Positions 1-10,345 of a stretch of DNA of 64,000 nt are shown here, in pieces; positions within the stretch are counted from its first letter, which is position 1, and each line of letters starts with the position of its first letter. Source of the DNA: Planctomycetota bacterium (GTDB lineage Bacteria; Planctomycetota; OFTM77). A model generated the notes under the pieces. The model saw nothing but the letters and a program-made list of their open reading frames with translations, was not told the DNA's origin and ran no database searches. Position numbers and translations under genes: made by a program. The stretch is taken from NCBI GenBank assembly GCA_029260795.1, contig JAJDCO010000115.1:16361-80360 (forward strand), in the 5' to 3' direction.

Positions 1-387
1 GGAGTGACCGACGCGCTCGGCATCCTGTACGAAGGAATCCTGCAGAGTCATTACCCCTTCGGGTGGCATCCGCCGAATGGGTACCCCGACCAGCTTTCAG
101 CCTGGGGGCACAACCTGCGCCCGCGCTGGAGCTTTGCGGCCCGGCTCCTCGACAATCAAGTCTACGGCACCCCGGTCATTCGACAGAACATCGTCGCGCT
201 CGTGAACGGCACCGGTCTTCCTGACAAAGCTGACGCGATCAACGAGGTGTTGACGGGCGGACAGCTCGATCCGCGCGATGTGCAGAGCATTCGGGAGTTC
301 ATCGAGAGTGCCCCAGTCTACAACTGGCGTATCCTTCGCGAAGGCATTGCTCTCGCAGTCTCTTCTCTCAGTTACCAGTTCCATTGA
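1..387 (+). CDS. DUF1800 family protein, C-terminal fragment
   Basis: The reading frame is open from the window edge, so only the last 128 residues are seen. The visible part has the W/P/G-rich run typical of the end of DUF1800 proteins: a GWHPPNGYPD segment followed by W and RWSFAARLL. An all-helical C-terminal tail follows. DUF1800 proteins are large, usually exported and of unknown function. They are nearly always paired with a DUF1501 gene, and the next gene here is one, 52 nt downstream. That pairing is the main support for the call. The GTG at position 4 is not taken as a start because coding continues to the window edge. Confidence 0.75.
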   Translation, partial: GVTDALGILYEGILQSHYPFGWHPPNGYPDQLSAWGHNLRPRWSFAARLLDNQVYGTPVIRQNIVALVNGTGLPDKADAINEVLTGGQLDPRDVQSIREFIESAPVYNWRILREGIALAVSSLSYQFH

Positions 388-439
388 TGGCTCGGTGCCC
401 GTCATGGAATCCAAGAAACGAAACGAGAGGAGAACTCGA

Positions 440-1708
440 ATGAGCGACTCGAAAAAGAAGAAGAACCCGGTCTCTCGACGTCAGTTCCTCGGAGGAACGG
501 GCGGCACTCTGGCCGCGATCGCGACCACACCGTGGTGGATGCGCCACAGTCTGGGAAAACCTCGACGTTCCGCTCAGCGGGACGTTTTCGTGCACGTCTT
601 TCTGCGGGGCGGTATGGACGGGTTGACGACCTGCGTGCCCCATGGTGATCCAGATCTCTACCTCGCCCGGCCGAATCTGGCCATCTCGCCTCCGGGGCAA
701 CCGAATGGCGCCACCGATCTCGATGGCTTCTTTGGGCTGCCTCCCAGCGGGGCACCTCTGCTGACGCCGTGGGCCAATGGTCACTTGGCCTTCGTCCACG
801 CCTCGGGGTCCCCGGATCCCTCCCGATCCCATTTCGACGCGACCCACCTTATCGAGGTCGGCATTCCCAACCAGCCGATCTTCTCGGTCAAATCGGGCTG
901 GCTGGCGCGCCACCTCCAGACCATCGATCCGCTCGGAAACGGATTGGTGCGGGCGATCAACTTCGGGAGCGTCATGGCGCTGTCACTGGCAGAGGCGCCC
1001 GGAACGGTCTCCTCCGAGGACTTGTCGACGTTCGACTTTCCAGGTAACCCCGTGAGTGCAACGGAGCGGCGGCAGGTGATCGAGAAGATGTACTCCCGGT
1101 CGCGCGAGCCGCTCCTGCGATCGTCGGCCGATGCCAGCTTCGATACGATCGATCTGCTCGCTCCCATCGACTACGAGGGCTACCAGCCTGCCAACGGCGC
1201 TAGCTATCCGGCCGGAGCCGTCGGATCGGCTTTTCGACAAACGGCGGCGACCATCAAGGCCGACGTCGGCGTCGAGGCCTACATGATGGAGATGCACGGC
1301 TGGGACCTTCACGAAGGTCTCGGACCCATTGACGGAGCGATGGCGGCCTTGCTCACCGAGCTCACCAGCACGCTCGAAGCGTTCTACCTCGACATGCTGG
1401 CGGATATCGACCGCGTGACCGTGCTCTTGGTCTCCGAGTTCGGACGCCGCGTTGCCGAGAACGGTAGCGAGGGCGTCGACCATGGTCATGGCAACTGCAT
1501 GATCGCCATGGGAGGGCACATCGCAGGCGGTCAGGTCATGACTCAGTGGCCGGGCCTCGCGCCGCAGAACCTGGACAGCGGTGACTTGGCGATCACGATC
1601 GACTACCGCGACATCGTGGCCGAGATCGTGTCGCAGCGTCTCGGAAACCCTGCCTTCGGCACCATCTTCCCGAACTACACGCCGACCTTCCAAGGCATCA
1701 CGAACTGA
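440..1708 (+). CDS. Tat-exported DUF1501 family protein
   Basis: Protein of 422 aa. The start at 440 follows a purine-rich GAGAGGAGAA site and gives a twin-arginine signal (S-R-R-Q-F-L, Arg13-Arg14) before a hydrophobic stretch, so export of a folded protein by Tat is predicted. The body carries DUF1501 features: an FLRGGMDGLT segment near residue 55, a late SEFGRRVAENGSEGVDHGHGN segment and a GGHIAGGQV segment. The family is related to the alkaline phosphatase/sulfatase fold, but its reaction is not established. An open frame extends upstream to 278, but that part overlaps the previous gene and has no signal. It is probably co-transcribed with the DUF1800 gene. Confidence 0.88.
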   Translation: MSDSKKKKNPVSRRQFLGGTGGTLAAIATTPWWMRHSLGKPRRSAQRDVFVHVFLRGGMDGLTTCVPHGDPDLYLARPNLAISPPGQPNGATDLDGFFGLPPSGAPLLTPWANGHLAFVHASGSPDPSRSHFDATHLIEVGIPNQPIFSVKSGWLARHLQTIDPLGNGLVRAINFGSVMALSLAEAPGTVSSEDLSTFDFPGNPVSATERRQVIEKMYSRSREPLLRSSADASFDTIDLLAPIDYEGYQPANGASYPAGAVGSAFRQTAATIKADVGVEAYMMEMHGWDLHEGLGPIDGAMAALLTELTSTLEAFYLDMLADIDRVTVLLVSEFGRRVAENGSEGVDHGHGNCMIAMGGHIAGGQVMTQWPGLAPQNLDSGDLAITIDYRDIVAEIVSQRLGNPAFGTIFPNYTPTFQGITN

Positions 1709-1763
1709 TTCGAAGCGAGCCTCCTCGGTCATTGGGCCGGGGAGGCCCGCACACTTCGTGACC

Positions 1764-2570
1764 TCAGTGAATGGCCTCGACGAGCTCACGGACACGACGG
1801 ACGTCCACGGGAGCCTGCGTGTTCCCGTCGTGCTTGCAGAACGTCCCGACGATGGCGGCGTCCGCAACGGCCAAAGTCGCGGAGACCGTCTGCGCATTGA
1901 CTCCGCTGCCGACGAGAACGGGGTGGTGGAGGACGGCTCGACGTACTCTCTCCACCTGGGCCAAGTCGGTCGGGCGTCCGGTTCCTTCACCGGACAGGAT
2001 GAGTGCGTCCGCACCTCCCCGACCGACGGTCTCGCGCGCCACGGTCTCGACGGGGCGAGGGGCGAGGGGCGCCGCGTGCTTGACGTCGACATCGGCTAGG
2101 ATCTGGATCCATTCGGCGCCGATCTCGCGACGGTATCGGAGGGTGTCGTGCGCTCGCCCGGATATCACACCCTGATCCGTGAGGGCGGCCCCCACATGAA
2201 CGTTGACGCGAATGAACCGTGCGCCGCCAGCCATTGCGGCTGCCAGAGCCGACCGGGCGTCGTTGCGCAGGACGTTGATTCCGATCGCCAGGTCCAGAGG
2301 AGCGAGCCGACGAGCGATCGCGGCCATCAGCGCCGGGATGTGCGGGGGGACCGCCTCCGGGTAGAAGGGGGCATCTCCGAAGTTCTCGAGGATGGCCGCC
2401 CGAATACCGCCGTCCTGGAGCGCCTGGGCATCTCGCGCCGCTCTCTCGAGAATCGCTTCGATGTCACCGGCGAATCGGTGGCTACCCGGCAGAGGCGGGA
2501 GATGAATCACTCCGATGAGTCGAGGCGCACCGGGCACCAGGATTGGCAAGCGATGAGTCGCTTCAGTCAT
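1764..2570 (-). CDS. BtpA family TIM-barrel protein
   Basis: Protein of 268 aa resembling BtpA (PF03437), whose cyanobacterial member affects photosystem I stability. Homologues in non-photosynthetic bacteria are common and have no firm function. Visible family marks are GVIHLPPLPGS near the N-terminus, ENFGDAPFYP, GINVLRND, FIRVNVHVGA, ILADVDVKHA, LILSGEGTG and VLVGSGVN. The last two resemble phosphate-binding loops of a (beta/alpha)8 barrel. The start at 2570 was chosen because the upstream extension of the frame is Arg/Pro-rich and overlaps the zincin gene. It is the last gene of a leftward set GNAT-zincin-BtpA, with a 41-nt gap from the zincin. There is no sign of photosynthesis here, so a metabolic role is more likely. 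Confidence 0.85.
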   Translation of the reverse strand: MTEATHRLPILVPGAPRLIGVIHLPPLPGSHRFAGDIEAILERAARDAQALQDGGIRAAILENFGDAPFYPEAVPPHIPALMAAIARRLAPLDLAIGINVLRNDARSALAAAMAGGARFIRVNVHVGAALTDQGVISGRAHDTLRYRREIGAEWIQILADVDVKHAAPLAPRPVETVARETVGRGGADALILSGEGTGRPTDLAQVERVRRAVLHHPVLVGSGVNAQTVSATLAVADAAIVGTFCKHDGNTQAPVDVRRVRELVEAIH

Positions 2571-2611
2571 GAGGGCGGGCTCCAAAACCTCGGGCTCTCG
2601 GTCCACAGGCA

Positions 2612-3313
2612 CTATCGCGGTGGGGAAGTGTTCCAGCCCTTGATCACCCAGACGAGCCAGAGCTCGCCGAGGTGGCCACCCCGAGCATAGGGCGATGCTC
2701 CGGCAGCCACGTAGGTTAGCCCGTCGCTCGGTCGGTCGGGCACAATGACGGTTCGGCGCGTCTCGTTCCACTCGAGCGTCAGCTCTGTCCCCGGCCTGCG
2801 GGACCATTCATGCTCTCCCAGAGCGACCTCCAGGTACAGGTCGAGGTCGACGCGGTAGAGATCGGGAGCCAGCTCTTCACCCGCATGGAAGTAGAACGGC
2901 TCGTAAGGAAGGCCTTGGCGGCGCAGTTGATCCTGCTCGAGCGCGTAATCCTCGGCGTCGAGGTCCATCACACCAGCCCGGTGCTCGAGGTGATGCCGAA
3001 CCTCGTGGGTCAGCGTCTCCCAGAGCTCGGCCTCGACGTCGAAGCCGACGTCTCGACTCGCGATGGCTCGAAAAGATCCGTAGTACAGGACGATCTCGGA
3101 CACCACCGAGGCGTCGTCCTCGGCATACAGGGACGGCAAGTACGCCTCGCAGTACCCGAGAGTGAACCAATCGGGAATCGTGGGATGACGCTCCTGGTCG
3201 GGCCGCACCGTCAGCGAGGCGATGCCGGACCGAAACTCCACGGGGATCCGATCGAAAGCCTCGCCGGCGAGGCGCTCGAACTCGGCGCGTGTAGGAAAGC
3301 TCGATCGATCCAC
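2612..3313 (-). CDS. zincin-like metallopeptidase
   Basis: Protein of 233 aa with a GTG start. Residues 103-107 are HEVRH in the context LTHEVRHHLEHRAG, a HExxH zinc-binding site. Glu104 would be the general base, and acidic residues follow at about 118-120. The surroundings resemble the short zincin family PF06262 of cytosolic bacterial proteins with no signal peptide. The C-terminal roughly 80 residues are beta-rich and not recognised. Substrate and physiological role are unknown. It lies between a GNAT and a BtpA gene, all read leftward, so they may share a transcript. The Shine-Dalgarno for the GTG is weak, so the start is less certain than the active site. Confidence 0.75.
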   Translation of the reverse strand: MDRSSFPTRAEFERLAGEAFDRIPVEFRSGIASLTVRPDQERHPTIPDWFTLGYCEAYLPSLYAEDDASVVSEIVLYYGSFRAIASRDVGFDVEAELWETLTHEVRHHLEHRAGVMDLDAEDYALEQDQLRRQGLPYEPFYFHAGEELAPDLYRVDLDLYLEVALGEHEWSRRPGTELTLEWNETRRTVIVPDRPSDGLTYVAAGASPYARGGHLGELWLVWVIKGWNTSPPR

Positions 3314-3435
3314 GAGCGGAACCGGCTCCGATGGAAACAGTCTCGAAGTGCCGGGCGTGCGATCACCCGAGCGTCCGCATTATTCACTCGCGGCTGTCTT
3401 CGTCCACCTCGTCGTCCGGGATTGCCGATTGAGAC

Positions 3436-4392
3436 TCAGCTCCAGAGCGTCCCGTTGACCAGGTCGGCCGGGCAGGCATCGGGGTGGCCCATCTGCGTTG
3501 CGCGCTGATAGCTCTCCTGAGTGCGATATCCGAGAGAGAGGAGCTGGTTGAGCGCGGTGACGTAGCGGCCGGGAACACAGAGTCGAATCGTTGCCGCACG
3601 CCAGGAGCGGGCCAGCGATTCGAGGTTGCTGCAGACGGCATCGAGAACGTCGTTTCCCTGTCGGGTATCGACGAGAAGCATGGGCACGTGCAGCGTCCCG
3701 AGGGCACCGGTCGCAGAGCGTCCAACGTCCGTCGCCTCGTGGCACACGGCCAACCCGACGAGCTCGCCATCGCGGCGGAAGAGAACGGAGTTGCCCAAGC
3801 GCAGGTGATCCGTCATGCGCAAGAGGCAGGTCGGATCGAAGCCCCGTTGGAAGGAGCCGGTGAACTCACGGAGCTCGGACCACGAGGCGTTCGCTCCCGC
3901 GCGCCAGATCTCATGAGTGATGGTATTTCCACGCCAATCACTCTGCGCGCCGACCGGACGCTCGAGAAAGAATGTCGGAGGATTGGGCTCGAAGCCCGAG
4001 CGCACCAGAGCGTCGCTCATGCGAGCGGTCGCCGGGACGTCGAGGCCGATGGTCCAGGCGCCGGCGCTCTCGAGCGAGTGGCTGATGGTCGTCAGCAGCC
4101 GTCGTCCACCCCCGAGCCCCTGAAAGTCCGGCAGAACCGCGACCGCACTGATCCAACCAACGCTGCCCCAGAGCTGGGAGAATCCCACACCGATCACATG
4201 CTCGTCGCGCACCAGGACGCAGTTGCCCTCGGGGTTCTCGGCGATCAGCTGCTCGAAGAGCGAGAGCCGGACGTCGGGAATCGTGACGGGAGACCGGCCG
4301 CTGAGGCGGGCATATCCGGCCGCAGTGGTCAGGATCCGGTCCACGGTCGTGAGATCCGAGGGGACGAGACGACGGATACCGAAACCAGACAT
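3436..4392 (-). CDS. GNAT-type N-acetyltransferase, two-domain
   Basis: Protein of 318 aa. The acetyl-CoA pyrophosphate-binding motif A is clear at residues 91-100 (QGLGGGRRLL), after the usual beta strand (ISAVAVLPDF). This N-terminal half is a standard GNAT domain. The C-terminal half looks like a second, degenerate GNAT-like domain without an obvious motif A. The start at 4392 has a consensus AGGAGG nine bases upstream, which decides it over the in-frame ATG further out. The substrate cannot be read from sequence. It is the first gene of the leftward group with the zincin and BtpA genes and is transcribed divergently from the lipoprotein at 4674. Confidence 0.8.
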   Translation of the reverse strand: MSGFGIRRLVPSDLTTVDRILTTAAGYARLSGRSPVTIPDVRLSLFEQLIAENPEGNCVLVRDEHVIGVGFSQLWGSVGWISAVAVLPDFQGLGGGRRLLTTISHSLESAGAWTIGLDVPATARMSDALVRSGFEPNPPTFFLERPVGAQSDWRGNTITHEIWRAGANASWSELREFTGSFQRGFDPTCLLRMTDHLRLGNSVLFRRDGELVGLAVCHEATDVGRSATGALGTLHVPMLLVDTRQGNDVLDAVCSNLESLARSWRAATIRLCVPGRYVTALNQLLSLGYRTQESYQRATQMGHPDACPADLVNGTLWS

Positions 4393-4554
4393 GCCGAAGG
4401 ACCTCCTGGGAATCGTTGACCGACGAGGACGCACTTCACGGCGTACCCTCCATCTTCCCTAGGATCGGCCACGGTTTCCACCAGAGTTGAGTGCCGGTTG
4501 GAGGGATCGAGGTGAAAATCGGCGTGACGTGCGGAACTCCCGACGAGTTTTCGG

Positions 4555-4582
4555 CTTGCCTCCAGGATCCTTTCCCTATAAT
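4555..4582 (+). promoter_or_regulatory. putative sigma70-type promoter
   Basis: A perfect TATAAT (4577-4582) lies 16 nt after CTTGCC (4555-4560), about 90 nt before the lipoprotein start at 4674. The same CTTGCC-type -35 recurs at 40499 and 63884. Confidence 0.5.
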
Positions 4583-4673
4583 TCAGGCGCTCGCGGCGGA
4601 GCCTCGGCTCTCGTCGCGCTCAGATTCGTCCAGATCAACCCTGAGAGGAACCTGCGAGGACCTCGGAGCTCAT

Positions 4674-5756
4674 ATGGCGAGGCGTCCATGGAGCCCGCTA
4701 TTGGGGCTCGCAGTTTGGTGGCTCGGCGGCTGTCATGGTGTCGGGTATCACCTCGATTCCCTCGAGTACGTCCGCGACCCACTCGGCGGATACGAGAAAG
4801 AGATCGAGCGTGACGTCCCGGTGCTGGGTTGGCTCAACGGATTGCCGTTCGTCGAGCTCCGATATGGTGCCGACGTCGACGATCCAGCCGAGCTGCTGGT
4901 CGAAGCGCTCGGGGCCCTGGGTGAGACCGAGCTGGCGCCTGACGACTTGCGGCGGTATCGCGTGATCGGGCTGGCTGCCGAGTGCTATCAACGCGACTCC
5001 CACGCTCTGGTGCAGGCGACGGCTCTGACGGCGATGGCGGCGCATCTCGAGGGAAGCGCGCCTCCGAGCCGTGGCCTGGCCGACTTGCCCTTCGAGAGTG
5101 GCGCGCGCGTTCGCGAGCGCTTCGAGCGCTTTCGGAGCATCTGGGAGGGGCGACGGAGCGACCCGCCCCGCGAGAGTCCCGAGCTCCTGGCCGCCTCGAT
5201 CGCGGCCTTCGGCAAGGTCGGCTACGCACAGCTGGGAGATGTCTATCCCATCCTCCGATTGCTCGCGGAGGGGAGCGAGCAGTTCCGGGGTCCGGTGCGC
5301 GATGCGGCACTCGAGGTTCTGCCGATCCTCTCGTACCAGGCAGCATGGCTCGGGATGCTCCAGGGGCTGCGCCGCAATGAGCCCATGGTCCGACAGGCAG
5401 CGATCGACGTCTCCTTCGTGCTCGACGACGACGACGTGTTGCTGGTCTTGCTTCGCGCTCTCGACGTCGAAAGTGAGCCTCAGGTCCTTCGGCAGGTGTA
5501 TCGTCGCTTCACGCGGCTCCCGACCGAGACGCTCGAGACGACCGTGCGTTTGACGCCCCGTGGCGAGGCCGACATCCGTCGGAGTGCGCTGGACAACCTG
5601 ATTGGCAACCGAGGCGTTCGAGCCAGCGATCCCTCGGTGGCCGCAGCGGCAATGGTCGCCTTGAGCCGGCACTACGCCGACCACACTATTCTGGATCCCG
5701 ATTTCTGGTCGGGCTGGTATCAGCAGCGAGTCGCGGCCGAGGCGGAGAATGGCTGA
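4674..5756 (+). CDS. lipoprotein with HEAT-like helical repeats
   Basis: Protein of 360 aa. It begins with a basic, hydrophobic signal ending in a lipobox (L-G-G-C, Cys20), so it should be a lipid-anchored envelope protein. The rest is alpha-helical with repeating units of about 35-40 residues that resemble HEAT/Armadillo repeats. Examples are segments around RESPELLAASIAAFGKVG, VRDAALEVLPIL and VRQAAIDVSFVLDDDD. Such proteins are scaffolds, and no catalytic motif is seen. The start at 4674 was chosen over an upstream in-frame ATG (4491) because it yields the lipoprotein signal. Its last 8 nt overlap the next membrane-protein gene, so the two are translationally coupled. A TATAAT promoter lies about 90 nt upstream. 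Confidence 0.8.
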   Translation: MARRPWSPLLGLAVWWLGGCHGVGYHLDSLEYVRDPLGGYEKEIERDVPVLGWLNGLPFVELRYGADVDDPAELLVEALGALGETELAPDDLRRYRVIGLAAECYQRDSHALVQATALTAMAAHLEGSAPPSRGLADLPFESGARVRERFERFRSIWEGRRSDPPRESPELLAASIAAFGKVGYAQLGDVYPILRLLAEGSEQFRGPVRDAALEVLPILSYQAAWLGMLQGLRRNEPMVRQAAIDVSFVLDDDDVLLVLLRALDVESEPQVLRQVYRRFTRLPTETLETTVRLTPRGEADIRRSALDNLIGNRGVRASDPSVAAAAMVALSRHYADHTILDPDFWSGWYQQRVAAEAENG

Positions 5757-7098
5757 CAAGAAGAGGAAGCGTTGGTTCACGCTGGCGAAGCTGATCCTGG
5801 CGGCCGGCCTCATCGCTTGGGTGTGCACGCTCATCAACTTCGAAGACCACCTCGTCATCGAGACTCACCCAGAGGGTGATCTGCTCGGAGACTGGGAAGG
5901 TGTCGTCGCGCAGCCGGTCGACGGTAGCTGGAGCTTCCGCCTCGAGGAGGGCTCGGACGCGATCTTCTCCATCCCGACCGGCCGCCCCGCAGGCGTTCTG
6001 GCCCGGGCCGGCGAATCCTGGGAAGTCGAGCTCGAGTCCGGGCTGACCGTGATGCTTCCCCCGGGGACGGCCGGCGAGGTCGGCGACGTGTCGGAAGGTC
6101 AGAAGGTCCGGGTCATCGTGCAGGAGGGGCTTCCGACCCTGCTGCGGCGTGCCAACTTCAACTGGCTGTTGATGGGGCTGCTCGCCTTCGCGCTAGCAAC
6201 CGTGGTGGCGGTCGCCCGCTGGCAGCTTCTGCTGCGCGCCCAGAACATCGTGGTGCCTTTCCGGCGAGCGTACTCCTTGACCTACGTCGGGTACTTCTTC
6301 AACAACATCATTCCCGGCTTGACGGGCGGCGACCTGGTCAAAGCCTTCTTCGTGGCACGCGATACCGATCGCAAGACGGGAGCGGTCGTCAGCGTCATCG
6401 TCGATCGCGTCGTGGGTCTCTTGGCCCTGGCGCTGATCGCGGCCGTGATGGTGCTCTTCGAGCCGGTCGCCTTCCGCGAAGTGATGGTGATCATCTACGG
6501 CTTTCTGGGAATCGCGGCGCTGGGGGGCATCGTGCTCTACAGCCGGCGTATCCGACGATGGTTCCGCTTGGATGTCCTCTTCGCCAAGCTGCCAGCCAAG
6601 CAGGTGCTTCAAGAGATCGACGCCGCGTTCTTCATCTATCGGCATCGCAAGCTGGCCCTGACCATCGCCGTGGTGATGTCGTTCTTCAATCACTTCGGGG
6701 TGATCTCGATCTACGTGTTCGCCGGTATGGCGATCGGAGTCGAGGCTGAGGTCATCTCGTACTTCATCACCGTCCCGGTGATCAATATCGTGACGGCGAT
6801 CCCGCTGGCTCCGGGTGGCTGGGGGATCGGTGAGATGGCTTCGGTCAAGTTCCTGGACCTGGCCGGAATCGCGGTGACCGAGGCCTTCACGATCTCGTTG
6901 TTGTTCCGCTTGAGCCTGCTCGTCTCCAGCTTGCCCGGTGGCTTGTTCCTGGCCATGAGCGGCTCGAAGGTGAGCGACGAGGAGATCCAGCGGGAGCTCT
7001 CGACGGATCCGCCTCTCTCTGAGGAGGCCGAGACCGGAGGCGAGAGCGCTGCCGCGTCGGAGCCTCCGGCAGCCGGGCCGCCGGCCGCGTCTTCCTGA
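5749..7098 (+). CDS. LPG-synthase-like / flippase-like integral membrane protein (UPF0104)
   Basis: Protein of 449 aa. One N-terminal membrane segment (residues 12-29) precedes a periplasmic domain of about 110 residues that is mostly beta. After it come about seven further membrane helices with the family marks TYVGYFFNNIIPGLTGGDLVKAFF and ITAIPLAPGGWGIGE-like (here VTAIPLAPGGWGIGEMA). These match the lysylphosphatidylglycerol synthase TM family (PF03706), which resembles the flippase half of MprF. There is no C-terminal aminoacyltransferase domain, so lipid aminoacylation is not predicted and lipid or glycan transport is likelier. The extra periplasmic insert after the first helix is unusual. 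The tail is acidic/Pro/Ala-rich. It overlaps the upstream lipoprotein gene by 8 nt. Confidence 0.85.
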   Translation: MADKKRKRWFTLAKLILAAGLIAWVCTLINFEDHLVIETHPEGDLLGDWEGVVAQPVDGSWSFRLEEGSDAIFSIPTGRPAGVLARAGESWEVELESGLTVMLPPGTAGEVGDVSEGQKVRVIVQEGLPTLLRRANFNWLLMGLLAFALATVVAVARWQLLLRAQNIVVPFRRAYSLTYVGYFFNNIIPGLTGGDLVKAFFVARDTDRKTGAVVSVIVDRVVGLLALALIAAVMVLFEPVAFREVMVIIYGFLGIAALGGIVLYSRRIRRWFRLDVLFAKLPAKQVLQEIDAAFFIYRHRKLALTIAVVMSFFNHFGVISIYVFAGMAIGVEAEVISYFITVPVINIVTAIPLAPGGWGIGEMASVKFLDLAGIAVTEAFTISLLFRLSLLVSSLPGGLFLAMSGSKVSDEEIQRELSTDPPLSEEAETGGESAAASEPPAAGPPAASS

Positions 7099-7133
7099 TT
7101 CAACCCTCGATTCGCTGCTCGTTGGAGGATTTC

Positions 7134-8060
7134 ATGTCGCTACTCGTAGTCGGTTCGGTCGCCTTCGACACCGTCGAAACGCCGCATGGCAAGGTGGAGG
7201 ACGCGCTGGGCGGCTCGGCCGTATACTGCTCGGTGGCGGCGAGCTTCTTCCACCCGGTGCAGCTGGTCGGTGTGGTGGGTCGAGACTTTCCCGCCGAGCG
7301 AGTTCAGGTCCTCGAGCGCCACGGTATCGACCTGGCCGGTCTCGAGGTGGTCGATGGCGAGACCTTCCGTTGGAGTGGGCGGTACTCGGCGGATCTCAAC
7401 CATCGAGACACGCTCGCCGTGCATCTGAACGTCTTTGGCAACTTTCAGCCGAAGGTGCCGGAGTCCTACCGCGAAGCCCGGTTCGTGTTCTTGGCCAATG
7501 GGGCGCCCATGACCCAGCTGGCGGTTCTCGATCAGGTGGAGCGACCCGAGTTCGTGCTCGCGGACACGATGGATCTCTGGATCGACACGGCGCGCTCCGA
7601 CCTGGTGGAGCTGCTCCGACGCGTCGACGGCATCGTGCTGAACGACGAGGAGGCGAAGCAGCTGTCCGGAGAGTCGAACCTCATCCGGGCCGGCGATCGG
7701 ATCCTGGAGATGGGGCCGAACGTCGTGATGATCAAGAAGGGGGAGCACGGGGCCTTCCTCTTCTCTCCGCGCATGCGGTTCGCGATTCCGGCCTTCCCGG
7801 TCGACGACGTGATCGATCCGACCGGAGCCGGCGATTGCTTCGCGGGCGGCCTGATGGGCTACCTCGCCGAGCGGGGACGCTGGACGGTGGAGGATCTGCG
7901 GCGAGCGATGGTCTACGGGACGGTGGTGGCGTCGACCTGCGTGCAAGGATTCAGCCTCGACGCCCTGGAGAAGATCGAGCGAGCGGACGTGGAACGGCGC
8001 TATCGAGAGTTCATCGAGTTCGTGACGGTGGAGCCGACGCGGTCCGAGAGCCCATCCTAA
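7134..8060 (+). CDS. PfkB-family carbohydrate kinase
   Basis: Protein of 308 aa of the ribokinase/PfkB fold. The C-terminal signature DPTGAGDCFAGG is intact with the catalytic Asp234. The N-terminal GG switch (ALGGSAVYCS, residues 24-33) and the ATP-side IVLNDEEAKQLSG motif are present. The start at 7134 has GGAGG six bases upstream; the TTG at 7122 lies in front of this site and is rejected. The substrate (sugar or nucleoside) cannot be assigned from the sequence. It follows the membrane protein by 35 nt and may share its transcript. A new promoter-like block begins right after its stop. Confidence 0.9.
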   Translation: MSLLVVGSVAFDTVETPHGKVEDALGGSAVYCSVAASFFHPVQLVGVVGRDFPAERVQVLERHGIDLAGLEVVDGETFRWSGRYSADLNHRDTLAVHLNVFGNFQPKVPESYREARFVFLANGAPMTQLAVLDQVERPEFVLADTMDLWIDTARSDLVELLRRVDGIVLNDEEAKQLSGESNLIRAGDRILEMGPNVVMIKKGEHGAFLFSPRMRFAIPAFPVDDVIDPTGAGDCFAGGLMGYLAERGRWTVEDLRRAMVYGTVVASTCVQGFSLDALEKIERADVERRYREFIEFVTVEPTRSESPS

Positions 8061-8066
8061 AATATT

Positions 8067-8114
8067 CCTAAAACGACTCTGGCTCGCCGGCAGTGCGCCT
8101 GACATAATCGGGCC
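8067..8114 (+). promoter_or_regulatory. putative promoter block of thpR-recA
   Basis: An A-rich CCTAAAA box is followed by CTGGCT (8079-8084), an 18-nt spacer and CATAAT (8103-8108). The whole block closely matches one at 40486-40531. Both share CTCGCCGGC, GCGCCTGA and a -10 followed by GG-C. It sits 44 nt before thpR and is likely the promoter of thpR and perhaps recA. No LexA-type inverted repeat was recognised. Confidence 0.5.
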
Positions 8115-8151
8115 CGACCGGGAGGAGCCGGACGGCCGGAGCCCGGAGACC

Positions 8152-8721
8152 ATGCGAACGATCCGCACGTTCATCGCGGTGCCCATATCGCTCAAGATCG
8201 CGAGTCGATTGGAGCGAGCGCAGCTGGCATGTCGAGACGTGGCGCGGCTCCGAGTCTCCTGGGTCCCTCCCGAGCAGATGCACGTGACGTTGAAGTTCTT
8301 GGGAGAGATTCCTTACGAGACGCTTCCGGATGTAACCCGGACGCTCGAGGCGGCGACTAGAGAGGTGAAGCCATTTCGAATCCGCGTGGCTCGACTGGGG
8401 ACATTTCCCGATTCGGAATCACCGAAGGTGATCTGGGCGGGGGTCGAGGACGAGCCGGCGGGTCTCTTGGCGACACTGGCGGAGACGTTGAATCACGAGC
8501 TGATTCCGCTGGGGATTCGACGAGAGCGTCGTCCGTTTTCGGCGCACGTGACAGTGGGTCGAGTGAAGCGATTCGAGGATCCCGAGGGCTTCGAGCGGTT
8601 CATTCGGCGACGGAAGCAGAACGAGTACGGAAAGCAGGTCATCGAGGAGCTCCATCTGATGTCGAGCGAGATGACGTCGTCGGGATCGCACTACGACGTG
8701 GTCGCTCGAGTTCGGTTGTGA
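8152..8721 (+). CDS. thpR: RNA 2',3'-cyclic phosphodiesterase (2H family)
   Basis: Protein of 189 aa, the normal length for ThpR/LigT. Both catalytic HxTx motifs are present: HVTL at residue 44 and HVTV at residue 132. They lie on the two symmetric lobes and act as general acid and base when opening 2',3'-cyclic phosphate ends of RNA. The N-terminal RTFIAVPIS and KFLGEIP segments are also typical. The enzyme is cytosolic, and its physiological substrate is uncertain in all bacteria. It is 72 nt upstream of recA, a pairing seen in many genomes (with cinA in others). A promoter-like block lies just upstream. Confidence 0.93.
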   Translation: MRTIRTFIAVPISLKIASRLERAQLACRDVARLRVSWVPPEQMHVTLKFLGEIPYETLPDVTRTLEAATREVKPFRIRVARLGTFPDSESPKVIWAGVEDEPAGLLATLAETLNHELIPLGIRRERRPFSAHVTVGRVKRFEDPEGFERFIRRRKQNEYGKQVIEELHLMSSEMTSSGSHYDVVARVRL

Positions 8722-8793
8722 GACCGCCGGTTCGCCCGAAAGCGGCGTCGGTCGGCTCCTCGAATGGGCGGAGTTTGAAGGAGGGACGAGTTC

Positions 8794-10044
<1,251 letters not shown>

Positions 10045-10065
10045 TACCACCGTCCCGTCGCAAAA

Positions 10066-10100
10066 GGGCGAGGATACCCGGCTAGGGGACGTCCTCGCCC
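10066..10100 (+). terminator. hairpin downstream of recA
   Basis: A 9-bp perfect stem (GGGCGAGGA with TCCTCGCCC) and a 17-nt loop begin 21 nt after the recA stop. No T-run follows, so intrinsic termination is uncertain. The rest of the 300-nt recA-alaS gap shows nothing else recognisable. Confidence 0.4.
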
Positions 10101-10345
10101 GCGATCGACTCTCGCCCGGTATCGGTTGATCGGAGCCGAGGCGAGAGTGCTTCCTCTCCGGTCGGCACCGCTCTTGGCTGCGGCGTCGATTGCCACTTCC
10201 AGACATGAACACCGAGGGCTCGTCGAGTCTCGTCGAGACGCCGACTGGCCCCCATGCGGTCGCCCGGCTAGAGTATTGGACTTTCTCGGGCCGGTTCCGG
10301 TGGTCGGTGGCCCACTGTTCCCGTCTTCGCAGGAAGCGCTCCGTC

